This document shows positions 31,080 through 39,835 of a stretch of 64,000 bases of DNA, piece by piece (the stretch's first letter is position 1; every line of letters starts with the position of its first letter). Origin of the DNA: UBA6054 sp963975575 (GTDB lineage Bacteria > Planctomycetota > Phycisphaerae > Phycisphaerales > UBA1924); NCBI GenBank assembly GCA_963975575.1, contig CAXBHL010000007.1, forward strand, positions 62,001-126,000, in the 5' to 3' direction. Below the pieces are notes generated by a model that worked only from the letters and a program-made list of their open reading frames with translations, ran no database searches and was not told the DNA's origin. Both the position numbers and the translations under genes were made by a program.

Positions 31080-32689
31080 GTTCCGATTCCAAGCACGCCG
31101 TCGTCATCGGGGCCGGTCTGGCCGGTCTGGCCGCCGCGGCGGAGCTGTCCACCCACGGCTACCGCGTGACCATCGTGGACCAGAACAAGCACCTGGGCGG
31201 CAAGATGAACCTGCTGACCGAGCGGGGCTACACCTTCGACATGGGCCCGACGATCATCACGCTGCCGGAGGTGCTGCGGGGGATCGTCAGACGGTCGGGA
31301 CGCAGGGTCGAGGACTACATCGACCTGATCGACCTGGACCCGCAGTGGCGGTGCCACTTCGAGGACGGCACGGTGGTGGACCTGCGTCGGGACCCGGCCG
31401 AGTTTGCCCGGGCGATCGACGCGCAGTTCCCTGACCACAAGCCCGGCGCGGGCTACACGAAGTTCCTGGACTACTCGCGCCGGATGTTCCGACTGTCGGA
31501 GAAGGTGTTCTTCTACAACGATCTCGGGGGCGTGGCGGACATGATGAAGTCCTCCCCGCCCGACCCCGCCCTGCTGGGTGACGTGCTGAACATGCGGATG
31601 CACTCGACGGTGGGCGCCACCGTGCACAAGCACGTGACCGAGCCGCACGTGCGTCAGATCTGCGAGCACTTCCTCCAGTACGTCGGCTCGTCGCCGTTCC
31701 TGGCCCCGGCGATCCTGAGCCTGATCGCCGCCGCCCAGGCCGACCACGGCTGCTGGTACGCGATGTCGCCCGACGGCACCGACGGCGGCACGCGGATGGT
31801 CGCCCGCACCGTGGCGAAGATCGCCCAGGAGCAGGGCGTCACGCCCGTGCTGGGCAAGCGGGTCGCCAGGATCCTCCACGCCGGCGGCCGGGCAACGGGC
31901 GTCTTCCTCGACGACGGCACGACCATCGAAGCAGACATCGTCGTGTCCAACTGCGACGTGCAGCGCACCCACCGCGATCTGCTGCCCGACCTGTCCGGCG
32001 CGAAGGACCGCGCCGAGTCGATCGCCGGCAGGTACGAGCCGGCGTGCTCGGGCGTGGTGCTGTATCTGGGGCTGGACCGCCAGTACGAGCACCTGGCCCA
32101 CCACAACTTCATCTTCAGCGACGACTCCGAGCAGGAGTTCGACGACATCTACCAGCGCGGCATTCCCGCGCGGGACCCGACGCTGTATCTGGCGGTGCCC
32201 AGCCGCACGGACCCGACGCAGGCGCCCGCGGGCGGCGAGGCGCTCTACATCCTGGTCCACACCGCGTACAAGCGCAAGGGTCAGCGGTGGGAGGGGCCTG
32301 GCGGGCTGCTGGAGAGCTACAAGCCGGTGATCATGGACAAGCTGCGGCGCTTCGGCATGCAGGACATCGACCGGCACATTGTGGTCGACCGGGCCTTGAC
32401 GCCCGACGGCATCGACACGATGTACAACGCCGAGGGCGGGGCGATCTACGGGCTGGCCAGTCACGGCAAGCTGGCGGGCGGGTTCAAGCCGCGGAACCGG
32501 TCCAAGGTGCTCAAGGGGCTCTACCTGGCAGGCGGCAGCGCCAATCCGGGGCCGGGCGTGCCCATGGTGCTCATGTCCGGCGTGACCGCGGCGCGGGCCG
32601 TGATCGAGGACGACGGCGGCGAGCCGAAGGGCGAGTACTCCGCGGCGGAGAAGGGGCGGTCGTACGACGCCGAGTTGATCGGGGCGTGA
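31076..32689 (+). CDS. Carotenoid desaturase/oxidase (CrtI/CrtN/CrtP family) 2
   Basis: This encodes 537 residues, its ATG coupled to the aldehyde dehydrogenase stop. The N-terminal VVIGAGLAGLAAAAELSTHG is the FAD loop. HLGGKMNLLTERGYTFDMGP and TIITLPEVLRGI follow. The C-terminal FAD block is LKGLYLAGGSANPGPGVPMV (~482-501). The body is closer to the CrtI/CrtN type than to the divergent gene. With two such enzymes and an AldH, one likely makes the conjugated chain and the other oxidises the end group. Which does which cannot be decided from sequence alone. A family D repeat follows and separates it from the acyltransferase gene. Confidence 0.85.
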   Translation: MSSDSKHAVVIGAGLAGLAAAAELSTHGYRVTIVDQNKHLGGKMNLLTERGYTFDMGPTIITLPEVLRGIVRRSGRRVEDYIDLIDLDPQWRCHFEDGTVVDLRRDPAEFARAIDAQFPDHKPGAGYTKFLDYSRRMFRLSEKVFFYNDLGGVADMMKSSPPDPALLGDVLNMRMHSTVGATVHKHVTEPHVRQICEHFLQYVGSSPFLAPAILSLIAAAQADHGCWYAMSPDGTDGGTRMVARTVAKIAQEQGVTPVLGKRVARILHAGGRATGVFLDDGTTIEADIVVSNCDVQRTHRDLLPDLSGAKDRAESIAGRYEPACSGVVLYLGLDRQYEHLAHHNFIFSDDSEQEFDDIYQRGIPARDPTLYLAVPSRTDPTQAPAGGEALYILVHTAYKRKGQRWEGPGGLLESYKPVIMDKLRRFGMQDIDRHIVVDRALTPDGIDTMYNAEGGAIYGLASHGKLAGGFKPRNRSKVLKGLYLAGGSANPGPGVPMVLMSGVTAARAVIEDDGGEPKGEYSAAEKGRSYDAELIGA

Positions 32690-32704
32690 GGAGGGTGCGG
32701 GGGG

Positions 32705-32951
32705 AGGTACGCAGAGGTGCAGAGATCACGCAGAGAGCGCAGAGAAGAGAAGGGGATTCAACGCGAAGACCGCGAAGATGCGCGAAGCGGCTCCGCCACG
32801 CATTGATCGAAAGCCCGAGCCAAATCTGCTCCGCCTGGAGCAGTGATTTCCGTGGTTCATCAACCGCTTCGACCCTCTCGCGGTCTTTGTGTTCATCTTC
32901 TTGTATCCGCTCTGCGCTCTCTGCGTGATCTCTGCACCTCTGCGTACTTCT
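32705..32951. repeat. Large palindromic element, family D copy 2
   Basis: 247 bp. The outer arms pair without error for ~38 bp (GTACGCAGAGGTGCAGAGAT + CACGCAGAGAGCGCAGAG and its complement at the right end). The inner part is of CGCGAAGA words, with a unique centre. It lies inside the crt gene row. Confidence 0.88.
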
Positions 32952-32964
32952 TCCGAGGATCAGC

Positions 32965-33843
32965 ATGAAAGAACCCCGCTACATCCCGCCCCGTGAGTCG
33001 CCGCGGTTCCGGGCGTGGTTCGAGGGGTGGTGCCGCAAGCGTCTGATCGGTAAGAAGTTCTCGGCCATGCGGGTCGAGCGGGAGAGCGCGGCGCTGCTGC
33101 GCTCGCTGGCGGGTTTCGAGGGACCGCTGATCATCGCGGCCAACCACATCGGATGGTGGGACCCGCTTACGATGCTCACGCTGCACCGCGTGTTCCTGCC
33201 GGACCGTTCGATGCGGGCACCGATGGACGCGGATCAGCTCGAGCGGTTCGGGCTGTTCCGGCGGCTCGGCGTGTTCGGCATCGACCCGGACGACCCGGCC
33301 AGCCTGAACAAGATGCGTTCGGAGATGGAGACCTACTTCGCGAAGGCCGACCGCCCGACGCTGTGGATCACGCCGCAGGGACGCTTCGCCGACGTGCGCG
33401 AGCCGGTCGTGGTGCGTCCGGGCGTCTCGAAGATGGCGGCGTCGACCGCGGGCGCGCGGGTGGTATCGGTCTCGGTCGAGTACTGCTTCTGGACCGATCC
33501 CAAGCCCGAGATCCTGGTCGCGGCCCGCGAGGTCGTCGCGGAGCGCGGTTCGACGACGGGATGGCACCGGGCGATCGCGGGCGCGATGGGCGAGGGCGCC
33601 GCGGAACTGGCCCGTCTGGCGGTCGCGCGGGACGCGGACGCGTTCGAACCGATCGTCTCGAAGGAGGGTCGCCAGGGGGGGTTCTGGTACGATCTCTGGC
33701 TGAAGGCCCGCGGGCGGGGCGGGGGCATCGCCGTGACGCGGGAAACGCCTCAGAACGGCGGCGGAGCCGCATCGGGCGCGGGCGTCCGGGCCGAACACAC
33801 CGCGACCGGCGTATCCGGGCCGACCAGCGAGGAACGGGCATGA
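32965..33843 (+). CDS. PlsC-type acyltransferase, CrtO-like
   Basis: This encodes 292 residues. The acyltransferase motif I reads IIAANHIGWWDPLTML (H-x4-D at ~57-62). Motif III-like TLWITPQGRFADVREPVVVR (~131-150) and a GARVVSVSVEYCFW strand follow. There is no predicted signal peptide. In carotenoid clusters of this type such enzymes put the fatty acid on the glycosylated carotenoid, as CrtO does in staphyloxanthin synthesis. It overlaps the next start by 4 bp (ATGA). The last ~50 residues are a low-complexity Gly/Ala-rich tail. Confidence 0.78.
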   Translation: MKEPRYIPPRESPRFRAWFEGWCRKRLIGKKFSAMRVERESAALLRSLAGFEGPLIIAANHIGWWDPLTMLTLHRVFLPDRSMRAPMDADQLERFGLFRRLGVFGIDPDDPASLNKMRSEMETYFAKADRPTLWITPQGRFADVREPVVVRPGVSKMAASTAGARVVSVSVEYCFWTDPKPEILVAAREVVAERGSTTGWHRAIAGAMGEGAAELARLAVARDADAFEPIVSKEGRQGGFWYDLWLKARGRGGGIAVTRETPQNGGGAASGAGVRAEHTATGVSGPTSEERA

Positions 33844-35030
33844 GTCTCTGGATGACGGGTTGGGCGTGGTGGTGCGCGGGGGCTTCGGCCATCCCGTTGC
33901 TCGTCGCGTGGGGCAACCTGCGTCGCTACGCCCGCTCGCGCCGTGACGCGCCCGACCCGGGCGTGCGTGTCGGCGTGTGCGTCCCGGCGCGGAACGAGGA
34001 AGCGAACATCGAGGCGTGCGTGCGGTCGGTGCTGGCCCAGGACGCGGGCGACGTGCGGGTGATCGTCAGCGACGACGGCTCGACCGACCGCACGCCGGGG
34101 ATTCTGGCGCGCCTGGCCGCGGAGGATGATCGGGTGATCGTGGTCACGCCGCCACCGTTGCCGAACGGATGGAACGGCAAGCAGCACGCGTGCTGGCACG
34201 CGGGACTGGCGGGCATCGCGGCGGGCTGCGGCTGGTTGCTCTTCACGGACGCCGACGTGCGATTCGAGCCCGACGCGGTACGCCGGTCGATGGGCGAGGC
34301 CACGCGGCTGGACGCGCCGATGGTCTCGACCTTCCCCCGCCAGATCACGGGCACGATGTCCGAGGCGGCGATGGTGCCGATGATGTACTTCCTGCTGCTC
34401 GGCTACCTGCCCATGGGGCGGATGCGCCGGTTCACCGCGCCCAGTTACGGCGCCGGGTGCGGACAGTTCCTGCTGGTGCGGTCCGACGTGTACGAGGCCT
34501 TCGACGGGCACCGCGCCTTCAAGGACACGATGCACGACGGCATCCGCATGCCCAGGGCCGCCCGGGCGCTGGGGCACCGCAGCGACCTGTTCGACGGGTC
34601 GGACCTGGTCAGCGTGCGGATGTACCGCGGCTGGCGGCAGACCTGGCGGGGCTTCGCCAAGAACGCCTTCGAGGGCGTCGGCTCGCTCGGGTTGCTGGTG
34701 TTCCTCACGCTGCTGCACGTGGGCGGGCACACGGGCGCGTGGCTGATCGCGGCCCTGGGCCTGGCGATGGGCTGGTCGCCCCTGATCTGGGGCCCGGCCG
34801 TGGCGGCCTGCGTGCTGCAGCTCGTACAGCGGGCGATGATCGCGCGGCGCGTCGGGCACGCGTGGTCGTCCGTGTGGCTGCACCCGGTCGGCGTCACGCT
34901 GATGACGGCGGTCCAGTGGTGGAGCTGGTGGCTGCAGCGGACGGGAAAGCGTGCGTGGCGGGGGCGGGTGCAGGGCGCCGCGATGGTCACCGCGCAGACT
35001 CCGCCCAAGGAAGGCGTGGTGGGATCGTGA
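33840..35030 (+). CDS. Family 2 glycosyltransferase, CrtQ-like
   Basis: This encodes 396 residues. N-terminal membrane helix (~7-23), then the GT2 core: VGVCVPARNEEANIEACVRS (~43-62), VIVSDDGSTDRTPGIL, WNGKQHACWHAG, and LLFTDADVRFEPDAV with the DxD motif (~137). Three further membrane segments lie in the C-terminal third (LGLLVFLTLLHVGGH and others). The domain order (anchor, GT2, membrane helices) is that of CrtQ, which glucosylates the carotenoic acid. Translationally coupled to the acyltransferase. It completes the set AldH, desaturase, acyltransferase, glycosyltransferase. Confidence 0.82.
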   Translation: MSLWMTGWAWWCAGASAIPLLVAWGNLRRYARSRRDAPDPGVRVGVCVPARNEEANIEACVRSVLAQDAGDVRVIVSDDGSTDRTPGILARLAAEDDRVIVVTPPPLPNGWNGKQHACWHAGLAGIAAGCGWLLFTDADVRFEPDAVRRSMGEATRLDAPMVSTFPRQITGTMSEAAMVPMMYFLLLGYLPMGRMRRFTAPSYGAGCGQFLLVRSDVYEAFDGHRAFKDTMHDGIRMPRAARALGHRSDLFDGSDLVSVRMYRGWRQTWRGFAKNAFEGVGSLGLLVFLTLLHVGGHTGAWLIAALGLAMGWSPLIWGPAVAACVLQLVQRAMIARRVGHAWSSVWLHPVGVTLMTAVQWWSWWLQRTGKRAWRGRVQGAAMVTAQTPPKEGVVGS

Positions 35031-35160
35031 GCCGGGCGCCGTGGACGCCGCGGGATCGGTCGGGGGAAAACGCCCCGCGGGCGACCGCCGCGGGCAATCC
35101 GGACCGTTTCGTCCGATCTTTCCCGGCACCACGGGACGCCGGGCGCCGGGCGTGCGCCGG

Positions 35161-35166
35161 TAGAAT
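35161..35166 (+). promoter_or_regulatory. -10 box TAGAAT, leaderless
   Basis: TAGAAT ends 6 nt before the ATG at 35173. Confidence 0.55.
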
Positions 35167-35172
35167 CGCCTG

Positions 35173-35406
35173 ATGCGTTGGGATCGCCGATCCATCCGGG
35201 ACATCCAGACCGCGTCCGAGCGGTTCAAGGCCGAGCATTCCGCGTGGCTGACGATGGCCATGCTGACGGGCCGGGCCTACCCACGGATCCCGACCAAGCG
35301 GGCGGATCGGGGCGGTTTCGAGGCCCTGCGTCGTCGGGACGGCGGGATGGCCCGTGCGGCGGCGTGGTGGCGGGCGGCGCTGGCCAAGGTCAACGACGTT
35401 TTCTGA
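35173..35406 (+). CDS. Small basic hypothetical protein
   Basis: This encodes 77 residues: MRWDRRSIRDIQTASERFKA and an Arg-rich C-terminus (RADRGGFEALRRRDGGMARA, then a Trp-Trp helix). It has no membrane segment or signal. The TAGAAT box with correct spacing speaks for a real leaderless gene. No family is recognised. Confidence 0.6.
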   Translation: MRWDRRSIRDIQTASERFKAEHSAWLTMAMLTGRAYPRIPTKRADRGGFEALRRRDGGMARAAAWWRAALAKVNDVF

Positions 35407-35540
35407 ATAATTGCAGCTGTGGCCCTGTATCATGCCCGGCGGGGCTCCGGGCGCCGGGGTTTGCTCACGCGGGCGGGTCCGGTGGGCCGATGTCCGCGGG
35501 GGCCGTGCCGCGGCGGGCCGAACGAGGGAGCGAACCACCG

Positions 35541-36404
35541 ATGAGTGACGACGGGATCAGGACGGCTCCGCTGGGCAAGCGGTGGGTGCGCAAGACGGCG
35601 ATCTTCGTGGTCGTGCTGCTCGCGTTCGGTTCCTGGGGGCTCTACGACGCGGTGAGCGTGTACCCCAAGCGGGGCGAGCGGTTCGCGACCTGGGCCCGGA
35701 TGAGCTACCTCGAGTCCGCCCGCAGCGCCAACGCCGAGGACTTCGGCATCTTCGAGCGCGAGGCCTCCGTGCCCAACCCCCGGGAGGAGTACGAAAGGCT
35801 CTCCGCGCCCGACCAGCGCCAGCGCAACGCCGCCGACGCCGCGAACACCTCGTCGAGCAGGCGGATGCGGGCGATCATGCTCAACGCCCGGCTCGCCTGG
35901 CTGGAGGGTCTCAAGCGGATCGGCGAGCTCAACCCCGAGCGGACCACGTTCGAGAACCCCCGGGCCGAGCTGGAGCGCCTGCAGGCCGAGCTGGCCACCG
36001 GGGGCAACCCCAAGCCGCTGGCGGCCTACGACATCCCCAGCCAGTGGGCCATCATGATCGTGTGCTGGTCGATCGCCGGCGTGATCCTGGTGCGTGCGGC
36101 CCGCGTGGCGGCGACGAAGTACCGCTGGGAGCCGTCCACCATGACGCTGACCCTGCCCGGCGGCGCGTCGATCACGCCCGAGGACATTGAGGAAGTCGAC
36201 AAGCGCAAGTGGGACAAGTTCATCGTGTTCCTGAAGATCAAGCCCGGCCACCCGGCGCTGGGGGGCAAGGAGATCCGCTTCGACACCTACCAGCACGACG
36301 AGCTGGAGGGGTGGATCCTGGAGATGGAACGCAGGGCCTTCGGCCCCCAAGAAGGCGACGACGACGCCGAGCCCGCGCGGGCGGCGTCGGACGCGGCCGG
36401 GTGA
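35541..36404 (+). CDS. Hypothetical two-TM membrane protein
   Basis: This encodes 287 residues. TM1 at ~18-37 (TAIFVVVLLAFGSWGLYDAV) is followed by a ~130-residue charged, helical outside domain (RMSYLESARSANAEDFGIFE onwards). TM2 at ~170-190 (WAIMIVCWSIAGVILVRAAR) leads to a cytoplasmic C-terminal domain with STMTLTLPGGASITPEDIEE and GWILEMERRAFG. The last domain resembles a small PH-like or DUF fold found in planctomycetes next to DUF456 genes. No known motif. The start is fixed by ATG 35541 after GAGGGAGCGAACC. It probably forms a transcript with the DUF456 gene 28 bp downstream. Confidence 0.7.
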   Translation: MSDDGIRTAPLGKRWVRKTAIFVVVLLAFGSWGLYDAVSVYPKRGERFATWARMSYLESARSANAEDFGIFEREASVPNPREEYERLSAPDQRQRNAADAANTSSSRRMRAIMLNARLAWLEGLKRIGELNPERTTFENPRAELERLQAELATGGNPKPLAAYDIPSQWAIMIVCWSIAGVILVRAARVAATKYRWEPSTMTLTLPGGASITPEDIEEVDKRKWDKFIVFLKIKPGHPALGGKEIRFDTYQHDELEGWILEMERRAFGPQEGDDDAEPARAASDAAG

Positions 36405-36432
36405 ACCGCCCCGGCTCTGATCGCGGAAGAGC

Positions 36433-36954
36433 ATGCTGACCTGGGTTGCCGTCATCATCGTGATCCTCTGCGCCTGGCTGGGCGTGGCCCTGGTGGCCGT
36501 GACGCTGCCGGGGATCTGGTTCGCCGTGCTCGCGGCCCTGCTCATCGAGGTGTGGCGTCCCGAGGTGATGAGCACGTGGGTGCTGATCACCGCGGTGGTG
36601 ATCGCGTTGCTGGCCGAGGTGGTCGAGTTCGCCTCGTCGGCCGCGGGCTCGCGCCGGGCGGGGGGCTCGCGGTCGGGCGGGTGGGGCGCACTGTTCGGCA
36701 CGGTCGTCGGGCTGATCGCGGGACAGATCATCGTGCCGATCCCGATCCTGGGCGCGATCCTCGGCGGGATCGTCGGCGCGGGCCTGGGCGCGGTGTTCAC
36801 CGAGCGGAGCGTGGCCAAGCGGACGTGGTCGGACTCGTGGCGGTCCGGGCGCGGGGCGGCCCAGGGGCGAGCGTTCTCGATGGTGCTCAAGACCGCGATG
36901 GGCGCGGTGGTCGCGCTGCTGCTGACCGCCGACGCGGTGGCGTCGCTGTTCTGA
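36433..36954 (+). CDS. DUF456 family membrane protein
   Basis: This encodes 173 residues with four predicted membrane segments. VAVIIVILCAWLGVALVAVT followed by LPGIWFAVLAALLIE, then WVLITAVVIALLAEVVEFAS, a GSRRAGGSRSGGWGALFGTV loop with conserved Gly residues, and ILGAILGGIVGAGLGAVFTE are the recurring parts of DUF456 proteins. The Gly-zipper-like stretch suggests tight helix packing. Function unknown. It ends 4 residues after the last hydrophobic segment. Confidence 0.85.
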   Translation: MLTWVAVIIVILCAWLGVALVAVTLPGIWFAVLAALLIEVWRPEVMSTWVLITAVVIALLAEVVEFASSAAGSRRAGGSRSGGWGALFGTVVGLIAGQIIVPIPILGAILGGIVGAGLGAVFTERSVAKRTWSDSWRSGRGAAQGRAFSMVLKTAMGAVVALLLTADAVASLF

Positions 36955-37071
36955 CCGCGTTCGTGTCGGATCGTGTGGTCTGATCAAGGACCGGCGGGCC
37001 GATAACCGGATCTTGACGCGCACGCCGGTGACGCGGTGCGCGGGCGTCGCGATGGTGCCGATCACCGCGGC

Positions 37072-37548
37072 ATGCCCAGACGCCCGAAGTGGGGAAGGCT
37101 TCCCGGTTGTGCGTGCCGCCCGATGCGGATCCGCGGCGCGTGGCGCTCGGTGCGCGAGCCCGACGAGCGGTTGGTCGGCTGGGCGCTGCTGCTGCCGGGC
37201 GGGCGGGGCGTCGTCATCGGTTCGGCGTTCCTGCTCGGGGTGATCGTGCCCGTGCTGCTGCCCTGCTCGGTGCTGGTCGCGGCGTGGGCGCAGGGATCCG
37301 GGCGAAGGCTCGGGCTGCTGACCGACCGGCGCCTGGTGCTGCTGCGGGCCTCCCGCGGAGAGCCGGCGATCGACCGCGTGGTCCCGCTGGGCGAGGTGCG
37401 GGTGCGCTCCGGCGGGGAGGACGGGCCCGTGCGGGTGGTCGCGGGGTCCGGGCGGTGGCTGCGGGCGGCGTCCAACGGCGTCGAGCCCCGTTTCGCCCGT
37501 GCGGTGCGGGCGATGGCGGGTGCGGAGGGGTCCGACGCGGTATGCTGA
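37072..37548 (+). CDS. Small membrane protein with bPH-like domain
   Basis: This encodes 158 residues from ATG 37072 (an internal ATG at 37123 is an equally plausible start). A long hydrophobic stretch (~46-75, GVVIGSAFLLGVIVPVLLPC) is followed by RRLGLLTDRRLVLLRASRGE, typical for bacterial PH domains that face the cytoplasm, then strands VVPLGEVRVRSGG and VRVVAGSGRWLRAAS. There is no clear ribosome binding site for either start. It lies 74 bp before the PhoH gene in the same direction. Confidence 0.55.
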   Translation: MPRRPKWGRLPGCACRPMRIRGAWRSVREPDERLVGWALLLPGGRGVVIGSAFLLGVIVPVLLPCSVLVAAWAQGSGRRLGLLTDRRLVLLRASRGEPAIDRVVPLGEVRVRSGGEDGPVRVVAGSGRWLRAASNGVEPRFARAVRAMAGAEGSDAVC

Positions 37549-37622
37549 TCCGGTCGGCGGCAGGAGGCCGCCCCGGGAGAGAATCGCGCCGTGCCGGCGT
37601 GATCGAGGAGTACGCGGTCCAC

Positions 37623-39125
37623 ATGGCACCCAAAGCAACGACGGTGACGGAATCGGGCCCGGCCAAGGCCGGCGCGGCACCCGCCCAGGACGAACCCGCC
37701 CCGCGGGAGCGACGGTCGGCGGCGCACGAGAAGGGCGTCAAGCACTTCGTCCTGGACACCAACGTGCTGCTGCACAACCCCGACGCCCTGTTCGTGTTCC
37801 AGGAGAACCACCTGGTCATCCCCTACCCGGTGATCGAGGAACTCGACGCGATGAAGCGCCGGGAGGACGACGTCGGGCGCAACGCCCGGGCCGCGATCCG
37901 CCACCTCGACCGGATCCGGCGCGAGGGCATGCTGACCAAGGGCGTGGACCTGTCGCTGCTGGGCGCCGGCTCCCGGGGGGCAACCGGCACGCTGTCGATC
38001 GACACGGAGGACCGCGAGCGTCCCCCGGTGATCCACGACGACAAGCCGGACAACCGGATCATCGCGGTGGCCTGGCACCTGCACAAGGACGGCAAGCGCG
38101 CGGTGTTCGTCTCCAAGGACCTGGCCGCGCGGATCAAGTCCGACGCGCTGGGCATCCGCACGGAGGACTTCGAGAACCAGAAGGTCGACGCCGACCGGCT
38201 CTACACCGGTTTCGTCGAGCTGGAGACCCCCAGAGAGCTGATCGACGAGCTGTACCGCGACCGGATGCTGGCGGTCGAGAAGCTCGAGGAGGCACTGACG
38301 GTGCGCCGCAAGGGCGAGGCGCCGTTCGTGCGGACGGTCTCGCCCAACCAGTTCGTGGTGCTCAAGGACACCGAGGACGAGGCGCACTCGGGCCTGGGCC
38401 GGCGTCTGGCGGACACGGACCACGTGATCCCCGTGTCGCCGCAGAAGAAGCCGACCTTCGGCATCCTGGCGCGCAACGTGCAGCAGACGATGGCGCTGGA
38501 CCTGCTGCTCGACGACGAGATCAAGCTGGTCACGCTGCTGGGCTCTGCGGGCACGGGCAAAACGCTGCTGGCGATCGCCGCGGGCATGGCCAAGGTGTTC
38601 GGCGAGGAGCGGTACGAGAAGCTGCTCGTGGCCCGGCCGATCATGCCGATGGGGCGCGACATCGGTTACCTGCCCGGCGACAAGGACGAGAAGCTGGGCG
38701 CGTGGATGCAGCCGATCTTCGACAACCTCAACTACCTGCTGTCGAGCCGGGGCAGCCCGAACCAGCAGCCCGAGAGCAAGTCGACCGAGCAGCGGATCGA
38801 CAAGCTGGTGGCCGACGGACGCCTGGTGCTCGAGCCGCTCACCTACATCCGCGGGCGGTCGATCCCGCACCAGTTCATGATCGTGGACGAGGCGCAGAAC
38901 CTCTCGCCGCACGAGGTCAAGACGATCGTCAGCCGCGTGGGCGAGGGCACCAAGCTGGTGCTCACCGGCGACATCGGGCAGATCGACAACCCGTACCTGG
39001 ACCAGTCCAGCAACGGGCTGAGCTACTCGGTCGAGCGGATGCGCGGCGTGGGCCTGGTCGGGCACATCACGCTGCAGCGTTCCGAGCGCAGCGACCTGGC
39101 GTCGCTGGCGGCTTCGCGGCTCTGA
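37623..39125 (+). CDS. PhoH family ATPase with N-terminal PIN domain (PhoH2)
   Basis: This encodes 500 residues from ATG 37623; a GTG at 37599 would add eight residues. The N-terminal PIN-like RNase domain begins HFVLDTNVLLHNPDALFVFQ (acidic Asp ~45) and includes DKPDNRIIAVAWHLH and FVSKDLAARIKSDALGI. The C-terminal PhoH domain has Walker A GSAGTGKTLLAIAAG (~306-320), LLVARPIMPMGRDIGYLPGD, and MIVDEAQNLSPHEVKTIVSR (Walker B, ~418-437), then LTGDIGQIDNPYLDQSSNGL. PhoH2 enzymes unwind and cut RNA using ATP. It ends 39 bp before a convergent gene. Confidence 0.93.
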   Translation: MAPKATTVTESGPAKAGAAPAQDEPAPRERRSAAHEKGVKHFVLDTNVLLHNPDALFVFQENHLVIPYPVIEELDAMKRREDDVGRNARAAIRHLDRIRREGMLTKGVDLSLLGAGSRGATGTLSIDTEDRERPPVIHDDKPDNRIIAVAWHLHKDGKRAVFVSKDLAARIKSDALGIRTEDFENQKVDADRLYTGFVELETPRELIDELYRDRMLAVEKLEEALTVRRKGEAPFVRTVSPNQFVVLKDTEDEAHSGLGRRLADTDHVIPVSPQKKPTFGILARNVQQTMALDLLLDDEIKLVTLLGSAGTGKTLLAIAAGMAKVFGEERYEKLLVARPIMPMGRDIGYLPGDKDEKLGAWMQPIFDNLNYLLSSRGSPNQQPESKSTEQRIDKLVADGRLVLEPLTYIRGRSIPHQFMIVDEAQNLSPHEVKTIVSRVGEGTKLVLTGDIGQIDNPYLDQSSNGLSYSVERMRGVGLVGHITLQRSERSDLASLAASRL

Positions 39126-39164
39126 GGCGGGACCACCGCACCCGCCCCCCCCGGCGGCGCGCGG

Positions 39165-39779
39165 TCAGCCGTTGTCGAGCAGTGCCTCGACGCGGTAGCG
39201 CTGGCGCTGGAAGTAGGTGCGCCACTGCTCGTCCGTGTCCCGGAGCAGGGCGGAGCGGATGACCTGGATCAGGCGCTCGTCGGCGCGTCCGGTCATCTCG
39301 GCGGCGCGGATGTAGCCCCGCATGGACGGCAGGTGCGAGGGGTCGCGTTCGATGGCCAGGGCGAAGTGCCGGAAGGCCTCCTCGCCCCAGCCGTTGCGCT
39401 GGTAGGCGATGCCCATGTTGTACTGCGGGCGGGGGTCGGTGGGCATCAGGTCGGCGGCGACCTGGAAGGCGGCGACGGCGTCGGCGTAGTTGCCCTGCTC
39501 CATGAGCAGCGTGCCCATGTTGTTCCAGGCGTTGTGGAGCGAGTCGTCCATGGACAACGCCCGGCGGTAGGTCTCAAGGGCCTTCTCGGCGTCGGTCTCC
39601 TCGAGGCGTTCGGCCTCCTGGGCGAGGCGGTTGGCCTCGGCGCGGCGGCGTCCGATCTGGTCGATGGCGGCCGCGGCGCTGTCCTGCCCGCGGTCGGCGA
39701 GCCGGGGCGAGCTGGAGCAGGCGACCGGACCGGCGAGCAGGGCGGCGGCGGCGGAGATCAGCAGGGTGTCGTGGCGCAT
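39165..39779 (-). CDS. TPR lipoprotein at the end of the type II secretion operon
   Basis: This encodes 204 residues. The signal peptide has a lipobox-like end, GPVAC (Cys21). Then at least three TPR units follow: EAERLEETDAEKALETYRRA, AWNNMGTLLMEQGNYADAVA, and PQYNMGIAYQRNGWGEEAFR. The last part, DTDEQWRTYFQRQRYRVEAL, is helical. It lies 56 bp after the gspM-like gene in the same direction, so it is probably the last gene of that operon. A lipoprotein with TPRs near secretion or pilus genes can act as a pilotin or assembly factor. That is inference. Confidence 0.78.
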   Translation of the reverse strand: MRHDTLLISAAAALLAGPVACSSSPRLADRGQDSAAAAIDQIGRRRAEANRLAQEAERLEETDAEKALETYRRALSMDDSLHNAWNNMGTLLMEQGNYADAVAAFQVAADLMPTDPRPQYNMGIAYQRNGWGEEAFRHFALAIERDPSHLPSMRGYIRAAEMTGRADERLIQVIRSALLRDTDEQWRTYFQRQRYRVEALLDNG

Positions 39780-39835
39780 GGTTCTGGTGCTTCCGGTTGG
39801 GTGCGTGTCGGCGGGGCGGCGGGGGCGTGCCGGGT

